Part shown: in pieces, positions 1-5,543 of the stretch | How the letters are laid out: each line of letters begins with the position of its first letter | How positions within the stretch are numbered: position 1 is the stretch's first letter | Source of the DNA: Oscillospiraceae bacterium | GTDB taxonomy: Bacteria > Bacillota > Clostridia > Oscillospirales > Ruminococcaceae | Reading direction: 5' to 3' | DNA: 6,411 nucleotides | Assembly (NCBI GenBank): GCA_017394475.1 | Contig: JAFPYQ010000215.1 | Span: forward strand, 1 to 6,411 | The notes under the pieces: model-generated | Databases searched by the model: none | Seen by the model: the letters and a program-made list of their open reading frames with translations, nothing else | Told to the model about the DNA's origin: nothing | Translations under genes and position numbers: made by a program

Positions 1-200
1 AAGATAATTTGACCTTTGAAGAACATCTAAGAAATATCGACGATACCGTGAAAAAGCTCCAGAACGGCGATGTGGAACTTGAAGAGGCTGTAAGGCTCTA
101 CAAAGAGGGGACAAAGCAGGTAGGCGAGTGTCTTGAAATGCTCAGAGCTGCAAGAGAACAGACCCTTCATATTGAGGTCGAAGAGGGCTCTGATAAATGA
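1..200 (+). CDS. xseB: Exodeoxyribonuclease VII small subunit, 5' partial
   Basis: Small subunit of exonuclease VII, which with XseA degrades single-stranded DNA to oligonucleotides in the cytoplasm. The visible part is about 66 codons and ends with TGA at 198-200. It shows the family pattern LTFEE near the start, then a GDVELEEAV-type turn and a LYKEGTKQVGECLEMLRAA helix, which together form the two-helix coiled coil of XseB. A TTG at 9 could be read as a start, but the frame is open to the window edge (Asp-Asn precede the Leu). In the family LTFEE usually follows a few N-terminal residues, so the true start is probably just upstream and the gene is truncated by the window. Its stop overlaps the ispA start (ATGA at 197-200), the usual coupling in Clostridia, where xseA normally lies immediately upstream. 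Confidence 0.9.
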   Translation, partial: DNLTFEEHLRNIDDTVKKLQNGDVELEEAVRLYKEGTKQVGECLEMLRAAREQTLHIEVEEGSDK

Positions 201-1042
201 AATATACCGATCTTGTGAATGAAAGACTGGAAAAGCTGCTTGAAAACAGCTATCCGGATGTAAGGAACAGTTGTGCCGAGGCTGTCAGATATTCCATCAG
301 TGCAGGTGGGAAGCGGCTGCGGCCCGAACTGCTGATAGAATTCTGCAGGGCTTACGGCGGGGATATCAACAATGCCCTTGATCCCGCCTGTGCGCTGGAA
401 ATGATCCATACTTTCTCACTGATACATGATGATCTGCCCTGTATGGACAATGATGATATGAGAAGAGGCAAGCCCTCATGCCATATTGCATACGGAGAAA
501 GCACAGCGCTGCTCGCAGGAGTGACACTTGAAAACGAGGCATACAGGATAATAGCCGATCATGTGGCGGATCCTGCTATCGGGATAAAGCTGATAAGCTG
601 CCTTTCAGAATATGTCTCCCTTGACGGGATGATAGGCGGTCAGGTCATAGATACGGTTTCCGATGACCTTTTAGATGAGGAAAAGCTGTTGTATATGTAC
701 AGCCTGAAAACATCCGCGCTGTTCTGCGCTGCCTGTGAGATGGGCTGCATCTGTGCGGGAGCGCCTGTGGAGACTGCCCATGAGTATGCGCTTTCTCTTG
801 GTCTGGCATTCCAGCTCATAGATGATATCCTTGACCTGACAGGCGATGAAAAGCTTCTGGGAAAGCCCGTAAAAAGCGATATAGAACAGGATAAGAAGAC
901 ATATCCCATCCTTTTCGGGATAGACAGAGCCAGGGAGAAAGCCCGCAAAATGACAGAAAAGGCACTTAAAGCGACAGAGCACATACCGGACAATGAATAT
1001 ATAACAGAACTCACAAAAAAACTGCTGAACAGAGAATACTAA
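197..1042 (+). CDS. ispA: Farnesyl diphosphate synthase (polyprenyl synthetase family)
   Basis: Cytoplasmic trans-prenyltransferase that condenses DMAPP and GPP with IPP to make farnesyl diphosphate. The 281 residues are close to the usual bacterial length. Visible motifs in order are GGKRLRP at 37-43 (IPP binding), the first Asp-rich motif DDLPCMD at 78-84 followed by RRGKPSCH, GGQ at 147-149, KT at 171-172, FQLIDDILD at 205-213 with the second Asp-rich motif, and GKPVKSDIEQDKKTYP near 222-237. The two-residue insertion inside the first Asp motif and the aromatic Phe73 five residues before it fit the bacterial FPP-type enzyme rather than a long-chain synthase. One oddity is that the usual LLAGD segment reads LLAGV (Val109). 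The start ATG overlaps the xseB stop, and GAGGG at 183-187 lies 9 bases upstream as the ribosome binding site. Confidence 0.94.
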   Translation: MKYTDLVNERLEKLLENSYPDVRNSCAEAVRYSISAGGKRLRPELLIEFCRAYGGDINNALDPACALEMIHTFSLIHDDLPCMDNDDMRRGKPSCHIAYGESTALLAGVTLENEAYRIIADHVADPAIGIKLISCLSEYVSLDGMIGGQVIDTVSDDLLDEEKLLYMYSLKTSALFCAACEMGCICAGAPVETAHEYALSLGLAFQLIDDILDLTGDEKLLGKPVKSDIEQDKKTYPILFGIDRAREKARKMTEKALKATEHIPDNEYITELTKKLLNREY

Positions 1043-1046
1043 TACC

Positions 1047-1053
1047 AAAGGAG
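1047..1053 (+). promoter_or_regulatory. Ribosome binding site deciding a TTG start
   Basis: AAAGGAG lies 11 bases before the TTG at 1065. No ATG or GTG occurs in that frame between the ispA stop and the conserved part of the DUF212 protein, so this site supports initiation at the rare TTG codon. The spacing is slightly long. Confidence 0.7.
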
Positions 1054-1064
1054 CCCGGAACAAC

Positions 1065-1553
1065 TTGTATAATTATATCCTTGTAACAGCCGTTCTTTCA
1101 TGGTGGCTGTCCCAGATAATAAAATTCTTCATAAATCTGGCTAAGTATAAAGAATTCAATTTTGAAAGACTGACAGGTGCGGGAGGATGGCCATCCGCAC
1201 ATTCATCTATGGTTTGTTCCGCCTGTGTTGCGGTGGGCCGCGTCGAAGGGGTAAACTCAACTTTTTTTGCCATAGTATGCATCTTCTCGCTCATCACTAT
1301 GTATGATGCCATGGGTGTACGCCGTGCGGCCGGTCAGCATGCAAAGGAAATAAACCATATAAACAGCGTCCTTTTCAATCCCAAGGATATCAAGGATGCC
1401 ATGGAAACAGGCGATCCCCTGGGCCATATAGTAAAGGTGGCCAATGAAAACTACAGCCACATGAAGGAATATCTGGGACATACTCCCTTTGAAGTAGTCA
1501 GCGGTGCTGTAATAGGCGTGATCTTCGCGTTCCTTATGCCTATGAGCATTTAA
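1065..1553 (+). CDS. Divergent PAP2 family (DUF212, YuiD-like) membrane protein
   Basis: Small integral membrane protein of 162 residues, the usual size for the DUF212 family (B. subtilis YuiD type), which is distantly related to PAP2 phosphatases. Conserved blocks are GGWPSAHSS at 40-48, MYDAMGVRRAAGQHA at 79-93 and LGHTPFEVVSGAVIG at 137-151. The His-containing PSAHS resembles the PSGHS motif of true PAP2 enzymes. Hydrophobic stretches at about 4-24, 45-58, 66-80 and 143-161 suggest several membrane segments. The family has no firmly established reaction that I can state. The position between ispA and dxs suggests a link to polyprenyl phosphate metabolism, which is inference. It starts at TTG with an AAAGGAG site and ends 10 bases before the dxs start. 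Confidence 0.88.
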   Translation: MYNYILVTAVLSWWLSQIIKFFINLAKYKEFNFERLTGAGGWPSAHSSMVCSACVAVGRVEGVNSTFFAIVCIFSLITMYDAMGVRRAAGQHAKEINHINSVLFNPKDIKDAMETGDPLGHIVKVANENYSHMKEYLGHTPFEVVSGAVIGVIFAFLMPMSI

Positions 1554-1554
1554 C

Positions 1555-1559
1555 GGGGA
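1555..1559 (+). promoter_or_regulatory. Ribosome binding site of dxs
   Basis: GGGGA directly follows the stop of the DUF212 gene. Three consecutive ATG codons at 1564, 1567 and 1570 lie 4, 7 and 10 bases downstream. The spacing favours the second or third ATG as the main start. Confidence 0.5.
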
Positions 1560-1563
1560 TAAA

Positions 1564-2601
1564 ATGATGATGATAGATAGAATGAAGCTCCCAGGTGATG
1601 TAAAAAAGCTGTCGGTCTCTCAGTGTGAGAGACTCTGCGGGGAGTTAAGGAAGCTCATAATAGAAGCGGTCAGAAAAAACGGCGGACACCTTGCCTCAAA
1701 TCTGGGCACGGTGGAGCTTACCGTAGCTCTGCACCGCTGTTTTTCGTCACCCCGGGACAAGATAATATGGGATGTGGGGCATCAGTCCTACGCTCACAAG
1801 CTGCTCACGGGAAGAAAATCACTTGTTGATACCCTGCGCAGAAAGGGCGGCATAACAGGCTTTACCCGACCTTCGGAATCAAAGCATGATGCATTCATAT
1901 CAGGCCATTCCAGCAATTCCATATCCGCTGCCTGCGGCATCGCACGGGGCATGAAGCTTCGCGGTGATGATCACAAGGTCATAGCCATCATCGGCGACGG
2001 TGCATTCACAGGCGGTCTTGCATACGAGGGTCTGAACAATGCCGCAGGTCTTGACAATCTGATAATCGTGCTCAACGACAATGAGATGTCTATCTCAAAG
2101 AATGTGGGCGCCATCGCAAAGTATCTCTCCTCCATCAGAGGGCGCAAGAGATATATCCAGGTCAAGAATGCGGTAGCCAGGACCCTTGACAAGACTCCTG
2201 TCATCGGTGAGCCTGTCAGGGAGCTGATGGTGACTTCAAAGGATATGGTGAGGTTTTTCCTATATCGTTACGGCGGTTTTTCGGGCTCCACCATGTTCGA
2301 GAATATGGGCTTTGTGTATCTGGGACCTGTGGACGGGCATAATATAAAAGAACTTTCCTCTTTCTTTGAATCCGCAAAGGCTATAAAGAAGCCTGTTCTG
2401 ATACATATAAAGACAATAAAGGGCAAGGGATATGCTCCTGCAGAGGAAAACCCCGGTGCATTCCACGCTCTTTCTCCCGGAGAGCTTGATACCAGCGAAC
2501 CCGGAAGGATATGCTGCGATACATTTCAGCAGCCATGGGCAGGGAACTTACAGCCCTGGCAAAGGAAGACGACCGCATCTGCGCCATCACTGCCGCTATG
2601 A
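1564..2601 (+). CDS. dxs: 1-deoxy-D-xylulose-5-phosphate synthase, N-terminal part (frameshifted)
   Basis: First half of DXS, the thiamine-diphosphate enzyme that condenses pyruvate and glyceraldehyde 3-phosphate in the first step of the MEP isoprenoid pathway. Residues 1-321 are authentic DXS sequence: GGHLASNLGTVELTVALH at 40-57, WDVGHQSYAHKLLTGR at 69-84, GHSSNSIS at 114-121, the ThDP/Mg motif GDGAFTGG at 144-151 with LNN at 157-159, NDNEMSIS at 171-178, and LGPVDGHN at 253-260. After Phe321 (codon 2524-2526) the frame runs into 24 unrelated residues and stops at 2601, while DXS homology continues in the frame one base back. As written, this ORF lacks the pyrimidine-binding and C-terminal domains and would not be an active enzyme alone. 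Start is uncertain among ATG 1564, 1567 and 1570. With one T restored, both halves form a 606-residue protein, close to the family length. Confidence 0.9.
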   Translation: MMMIDRMKLPGDVKKLSVSQCERLCGELRKLIIEAVRKNGGHLASNLGTVELTVALHRCFSSPRDKIIWDVGHQSYAHKLLTGRKSLVDTLRRKGGITGFTRPSESKHDAFISGHSSNSISAACGIARGMKLRGDDHKVIAIIGDGAFTGGLAYEGLNNAAGLDNLIIVLNDNEMSISKNVGAIAKYLSSIRGRKRYIQVKNAVARTLDKTPVIGEPVRELMVTSKDMVRFFLYRYGGFSGSTMFENMGFVYLGPVDGHNIKELSSFFESAKAIKKPVLIHIKTIKGKGYAPAEENPGAFHALSPGELDTSEPGRICCDTFQQPWAGNLQPWQRKTTASAPSLPL

Positions 2602-3383
2602 AATACGGCACTGGTCTCAACACATTCGCATCGGAATTTCCCGAACGTTTCTTTGATGCCGGCATTGCCGAGGGGCATGCCGTGACCTTTGCAGCAGGCC
2701 TTGCAAGCATCGGGTATATCCCCGTGTTTGCAGTATATTCCAGCTTTCTGCAGCGCTCCTATGATGAGATCATACATGATGCGGCGATAGAGAACACTCA
2801 CATCGTGCTTTGCATAGACCGTGCAGGATTTACAGGCGAGGACGGGGAGACCCATCAGGGAATATTCGATGTGGCGATGCTCTCATGTATCCCGAATACC
2901 ACCATCTATTCCCCGTCAGATCATGATGAGCTCAAAGAGGCACTGCGCTGTGCTTTATATGAAACAGAGGGTATAGCTGCTGTCCGCTATCCCAAGGGCA
3001 AAGTCCCTGTATCCCACAATGAAAAGACAGTGGCAGAAAAATCCCACACCTTCACCTCTAACAACAAAAAGACCCTTGCCGTAGGCTACGGAAAGGTTGG
3101 AGCAAGGCTCGAAAACAGGATAAAGAACGCCGATATCCTGCGACTCAAAAGGATACACCCGCTCCCCGAGGATGCCCTTACTGTATGCATGAGATACAAG
3201 AAGATACATTTCTATGAAGAGGGCGCTAAAAATGGCGGCATAGGCGAACACCTTGCCTGCGCACTGCTTGCTAAAGGCTATAAAGGCAGCATCACTATAC
3301 ATGCCTATGACGGATTCATGCCCTGTGCCACCGCAGACGAACAGTTAATGGCTGCAGGACTTGATGCAGAAAGGGTCGAATGA
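2511..3383 (+). CDS. dxs: 1-deoxy-D-xylulose-5-phosphate synthase, C-terminal part (frameshifted)
   Basis: Second half of DXS, holding the transketolase-like pyrimidine-binding domain and the C-terminal domain. DXS homology begins at SAAMGREL (from 2526), so the stretch before it, including the ATG at 2511, is probably not a true start. Motifs, numbered from that ATG, are ITAAMKYGTGL at 26-36, GIAEGHAVTFAAGLA at 51-65, FLQRSYDEIIHDAA at 79-92, DRAGFTGEDGETHQG at 103-117, and DGFMP at 267-271 near the end. In the joined protein the catalytic Glu, Asp and His fall at 370, 427 and 431, the same numbers I recall for the E. coli enzyme. The only nearby ribosome-binding-like sequence, GGAAGG at 2503-2508, is just 2 bases from ATG 2511, too close for good initiation. 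The gene ends in a TGA that overlaps the start of the downstream kinase gene. Confidence 0.9.
   Translation: MLRYISAAMGRELTALAKEDDRICAITAAMKYGTGLNTFASEFPERFFDAGIAEGHAVTFAAGLASIGYIPVFAVYSSFLQRSYDEIIHDAAIENTHIVLCIDRAGFTGEDGETHQGIFDVAMLSCIPNTTIYSPSDHDELKEALRCALYETEGIAAVRYPKGKVPVSHNEKTVAEKSHTFTSNNKKTLAVGYGKVGARLENRIKNADILRLKRIHPLPEDALTVCMRYKKIHFYEEGAKNGGIGEHLACALLAKGYKGSITIHAYDGFMPCATADEQLMAAGLDAERVE
2524..2526 (+). other. Probable one-base deletion site in dxs
   Basis: The upstream frame reads Thr-Phe at 2521-2526 and the downstream frame reads Ser-Ala-Ala-Met from 2526. DXS proteins typically have a T-[FY]-S string here. A fourth T in the TTT run would give an unbroken Thr-Phe-Ser-Ala-Ala-Met. 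No stop codons or other lesions are seen in either half, so the defect is a single base. Confidence 0.8.
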
Positions 3384-3865
3384 TAATGGCAAAGGTCTTT
3401 ATGATGTGCGGCAGGATATGCAGCGGAAAAAGCACATACGCCCAAAAGCTGAAACAGCAGTATAATACTGCTGTCTTGTCGGTGGATGAGATAACCCTGG
3501 CACTGTTCGGTCAGGATGCTGGTGATATGCTGGACACCTATGTGGAACGCACAGAGGAGTACCTGTACAGAAAATCCACAGAGCTTGTAGAAACTGGGAT
3601 AAACGTCGTTCTTGACTGGGGATTCTGGCGGAAAGCGGAAAGGGACTATGCACGGGAGTTCTACAGCAGCAGAGGCATAGAAAACGAATTCGTCTATATC
3701 GACATATCCGATGAGGAATGGTACAGGCGCCTCGAAAAGCGCAACAAGGATATTTCCGAAAACAAGTCCGATGCCTATTATGTGGATGAAGGGCTGGCAA
3801 AAAAGTTTGAGGACATATTTGAAAGACCCGCTCCCTCAGAGATAGATACCTGGATAAATGGGTAA
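3380..3865 (+). CDS. AAA_33-type P-loop kinase/ATPase
   Basis: Small cytoplasmic P-loop protein of 161 residues, in the group often annotated as AAA family ATPase or ATP-binding protein and related in fold to small-molecule and zeta-toxin-like kinases. The Walker A loop is GRICSGKST at 11-19. A VDE at 35-37 could act at the phosphate-acceptor site, LDWGFWRKAERD at 78-89 is the characteristic central block of this subgroup, and RRLEKRN at 116-122 is a candidate Arg-rich lid. The closing FERPAPSEID at 147-156 is also typical. The substrate cannot be told from the sequence. Starts at ATG 3380 (overlapping the dxs stop) or ATG 3386 are both possible; AAAGGG at 3370-3375 lies 4 or 10 bases before them. 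It is the last gene of the + strand operon, at a place where tlyA would be expected in many Clostridia. Confidence 0.82.
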   Translation: MIMAKVFMMCGRICSGKSTYAQKLKQQYNTAVLSVDEITLALFGQDAGDMLDTYVERTEEYLYRKSTELVETGINVVLDWGFWRKAERDYAREFYSSRGIENEFVYIDISDEEWYRRLEKRNKDISENKSDAYYVDEGLAKKFEDIFERPAPSEIDTWING

Positions 3866-3894
3866 AAACGGAAATGTATCAAACGCCTCAGAAT

Positions 3895-3944
3895 AAAAAC
3901 CAGCCGCACACAAAAACATCTCTGCGTTGTTTTTCTGTGCGGCT
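3895..3944 (-). terminator. Intrinsic terminator between convergent gene clusters
   Basis: AGCCGCACA at 3902-3910 pairs exactly with TGTGCGGCT at 3936-3944. After one C-C mismatch, AAAAACA at 3912-3918 pairs with TGTTTTT at 3928-3934, leaving a 9-base loop. On the - strand the stem is followed after two G by TTTTT (3899-3895), so it best serves the GNAT-end cluster. On the + strand the bases after the stem are only moderately T-rich (ATTTCT), with a TTTTTT run at 3962-3967, so it may also stop the dxs operon less efficiently. Confidence 0.78.
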
Positions 3945-3980
3945 ATTTCTGTAATAGCGAGTTTTTTACAGTCCGTTCTT

Positions 3981-4439
3981 TTATCGGATATGCTCAGTCC
4001 TTGTGACCGTGAACCCTGCATTTTCATACATACGGACTGCATTTTGATTCCACTCTGCCACATGGAGCGTGACAGGATCGCTGTTTTTGTGCCTGATATG
4101 GTTTATTGCCCAGAACAAAAGCTTTTTCCCATAGCCTTTGCGTTGATATTTCCTGTTGACGATAAGATCATCTGTCTCATTCCCGTAACAGGCGACAGAG
4201 CCTATTATATCATCTCCGTTCAAGAGCAGAAAGATATCATCGGTCTTATCTGCTATCTGATCGTAGGTGCTTAGAAAATCGTATGGCTTTACATCCAGCG
4301 CCTTGCGCATATCATAGAAGCACTCGTTGTAAATCTTCATATACTGTGAAAAATATCGTTTATCAAACGGTACGCATTCTATATCACAGGGAATGAGGTC
4401 ACTGCGGGTATATGTCATTTCGTATACTGTGAATCCCAT
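3981..4439 (-). CDS. GNAT family N-acetyltransferase
   Basis: Cytoplasmic acetyl-CoA-dependent N-acetyltransferase of about 145-156 residues, a normal size for a single GNAT domain. Numbered from the ATG at 4439, strand beta-4 and motif A read DDLIVNRKYQRKGYGKKLL at 90-108, with the acetyl-CoA pyrophosphate loop Q-R-K-G-Y-G at 99-104. Motif B is NQNAVRMYENAGF at 131-143, whose Tyr138 is the usual general-acid position. The acceptor substrate is unknown. Three starts are possible. ATG 4451 has no ribosome binding site. ATG 4439 has GGGAG 5 bases upstream. ATG 4418 forms an ATGA overlap with the stop of the DUF2716 gene. I chose 4439, but 4418 is nearly as likely. All versions overlap the upstream gene, so translational coupling is expected. 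Confidence 0.88.
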   Translation of the reverse strand: MGFTVYEMTYTRSDLIPCDIECVPFDKRYFSQYMKIYNECFYDMRKALDVKPYDFLSTYDQIADKTDDIFLLLNGDDIIGSVACYGNETDDLIVNRKYQRKGYGKKLLFWAINHIRHKNSDPVTLHVAEWNQNAVRMYENAGFTVTRTEHIR

Positions 4440-4951
4440 ATTATCTCCCATCCGAATTTATCATATACCTTTCCGATCTCTGTTATCAGCTTTTCCCCGA
4501 AGGCCCATATCTCCTGCCGCCAGGGATGCCCGAGATAACCGAACTCAAAATCTTCCTCAATGAAGAAATAGTAATCACCATCGGGATAGAATGACGGGAA
4601 ATATGCCTTGTATCCGCCGCCGCTATACCTTCCATCCTCTACGAACTGCGACTGCTGTTCCGAAATATCCCCCGGATCATAAAGAAATGCGGAATGCTGC
4701 CAGTCCAGGGCGTATATCCGTTGCCCTTCTTTGGTTATTCGGATAAAGATATCTCTTATGGTGCCATTAAGTATATCTAATTGAGCCTCTGTCATATTCT
4801 CTATGCCATATACCACATAAGGTCTGTTTATCTGAAAGGGGAGTCTCATACGCATAGAATGGCACCGATCGTAATATGACGGAGAAAATTTCAGTATATC
4901 ATAAACCTTTTCCCATATCTCATCGTATGCCTGTCTGTCTGTTATCACCAT
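4415..4951 (-). CDS. DUF2716 family protein
   Basis: Predicted soluble protein of 178 residues with no signal peptide or membrane segment. It matches my memory of the DUF2716 family: an N-terminal segment with W13 and FSPSYYDR near 22-29, the block YALDWQHSAFLYDP at 80-93, FYPDGDYYFFIEEDFEFG at 121-138, GHPW at 141-144, and W149 with FGEKL at 151-155. The protein is rich in Tyr, Trp, Phe and acidic residues. No catalytic motif is evident and the function of the family is unknown to me. The ATG at 4951 has AGGA 7 bases upstream, in the 36-base gap after the preceding gene. Its 3' end overlaps the GNAT gene. The family name is from memory and a profile search would settle it. Confidence 0.8.
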   Translation of the reverse strand: MVITDRQAYDEIWEKVYDILKFSPSYYDRCHSMRMRLPFQINRPYVVYGIENMTEAQLDILNGTIRDIFIRITKEGQRIYALDWQHSAFLYDPGDISEQQSQFVEDGRYSGGGYKAYFPSFYPDGDYYFFIEEDFEFGYLGHPWRQEIWAFGEKLITEIGKVYDKFGWEIIWDSQYTK

Positions 4952-4958
4952 AGGTTTT

Positions 4959-4962
4959 TCCT
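4959..4962 (-). promoter_or_regulatory. Ribosome binding site of the DUF2716 gene
   Basis: AGGA on the - strand, 7 bases before the ATG at 4951, fixes that start. It is the clearest ribosome binding site in the - strand cluster. Confidence 0.55.
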
Positions 4963-4987
4963 AATTCTATACACAGGGGATACACGC

Positions 4988-5533
4988 TCACAGCGGCTGT
5001 CTGTATCTTTTAATAGTTTCATCAGACCAAACATGGACCTCGATGTACCTTTCGGGTCCGTGAGCACCGTCATCGTTCCATTCCTGCGGCAGCCCGTATT
5101 TTTCTATGATGCCCGGTATCTCCTCATAGGTATATACTTGTCTTCTGTACTCTTTCCCGTCATTTACAAGTGGACTGAATGTGGGCATGGAATCCCCGTA
5201 GGTAAAGGACAGTGTCCGCACATCAAATTCCTCTATGGGTATCTTTACATGATCGCCCTGTTCGTACCATGTACTGAGCCAGGGACTGTGCTCCACTACC
5301 ATATAATAGGGCGTAGTAAGCTCTGCTTTGCCGCCCTTTGCGATAAACTCCCTGCGCAGTATGGCCTCGCATCTGCGCCTTTTCTCAATATAATCCTTAT
5401 CCCGCTTTGCACACATGGAATCGGGACGCATGGCTTTTATATGTTCAAGTATGCTTTCAGACTCTTCTTTTTCAGCTGCCGTCAGGCTCCTGAAAGCTCC
5501 CGAACGTTTATCAAAATAATGATACAGATACAT
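4988..5533 (-). CDS. Hypothetical protein, unrecognised, soluble
   Basis: I do not recognise a named family. With the start at ATG 5533 it has 181 residues beginning MYLYHYFDKRSGAFRSL. There is no signal peptide or membrane segment. Residues 18-67 are strongly charged and probably helical (AAEKEESESILEHI, then RDKDYIEKRRRCEAILRREF). Residues 76-170 are rich in aromatic and Gly/Pro residues, with striking strings EHSPWLSTWYEQGD at 81-94, LSFTYGDSMPTFSPLVNDGKE at 108-128, and LPQEWNDDGAHGPERYIE at 148-165. These look like conserved family motifs, with candidate polar residues His82, Asp94, Asp114 and Asp125. The start at 5533 lies 10 bases after the stop of the sulfatase gene. An in-frame ATG at 5563 would add 10 residues and overlap that gene. 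Neither has a strong ribosome binding site, so coupling to the upstream gene is likely. Confidence 0.75.
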   Translation of the reverse strand: MYLYHYFDKRSGAFRSLTAAEKEESESILEHIKAMRPDSMCAKRDKDYIEKRRRCEAILRREFIAKGGKAELTTPYYMVVEHSPWLSTWYEQGDHVKIPIEEFDVRTLSFTYGDSMPTFSPLVNDGKEYRRQVYTYEEIPGIIEKYGLPQEWNDDGAHGPERYIEVHVWSDETIKRYRQPL

Positions 5534-5543
5534 AGCTTTATTT

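Noticed and set aside
9..11. TTG at 9 as the true xseB start
   Set aside because: The frame is open to the window edge, no ribosome binding site can be seen upstream, and the family normally has residues before LTFEE. The window most likely cuts the gene.
640..1063. Long - strand reading frames opposite ispA
   Set aside because: Both are shadows of the ispA coding sequence with low-complexity Ser/Arg or Cys/Phe rich translations and no ribosome binding site.
2511..2540. Programmed -1 frameshifting in dxs
   Set aside because: The junction has no X XXY YYZ slippery heptamer (the sequence is GATACATTTCAG), and re-pairing one base back would mismatch the first position of the Phe codon. No strong downstream hairpin stands out by eye.
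3927..4274. 115-residue + strand reading frame across the intergenic hairpin and the GNAT gene
   Set aside because: It is antisense to a clear GNAT gene, starts inside the terminator hairpin and its translation resembles no protein family.
4963..4975. Promoter before the DUF2716 gene (TAGAAT-like -10 on the - strand)
   Set aside because: Only the -10-like hexamer is convincing. The sequence 17 bases further upstream is a poor -35, and the start site would fall at or in the ribosome binding site.
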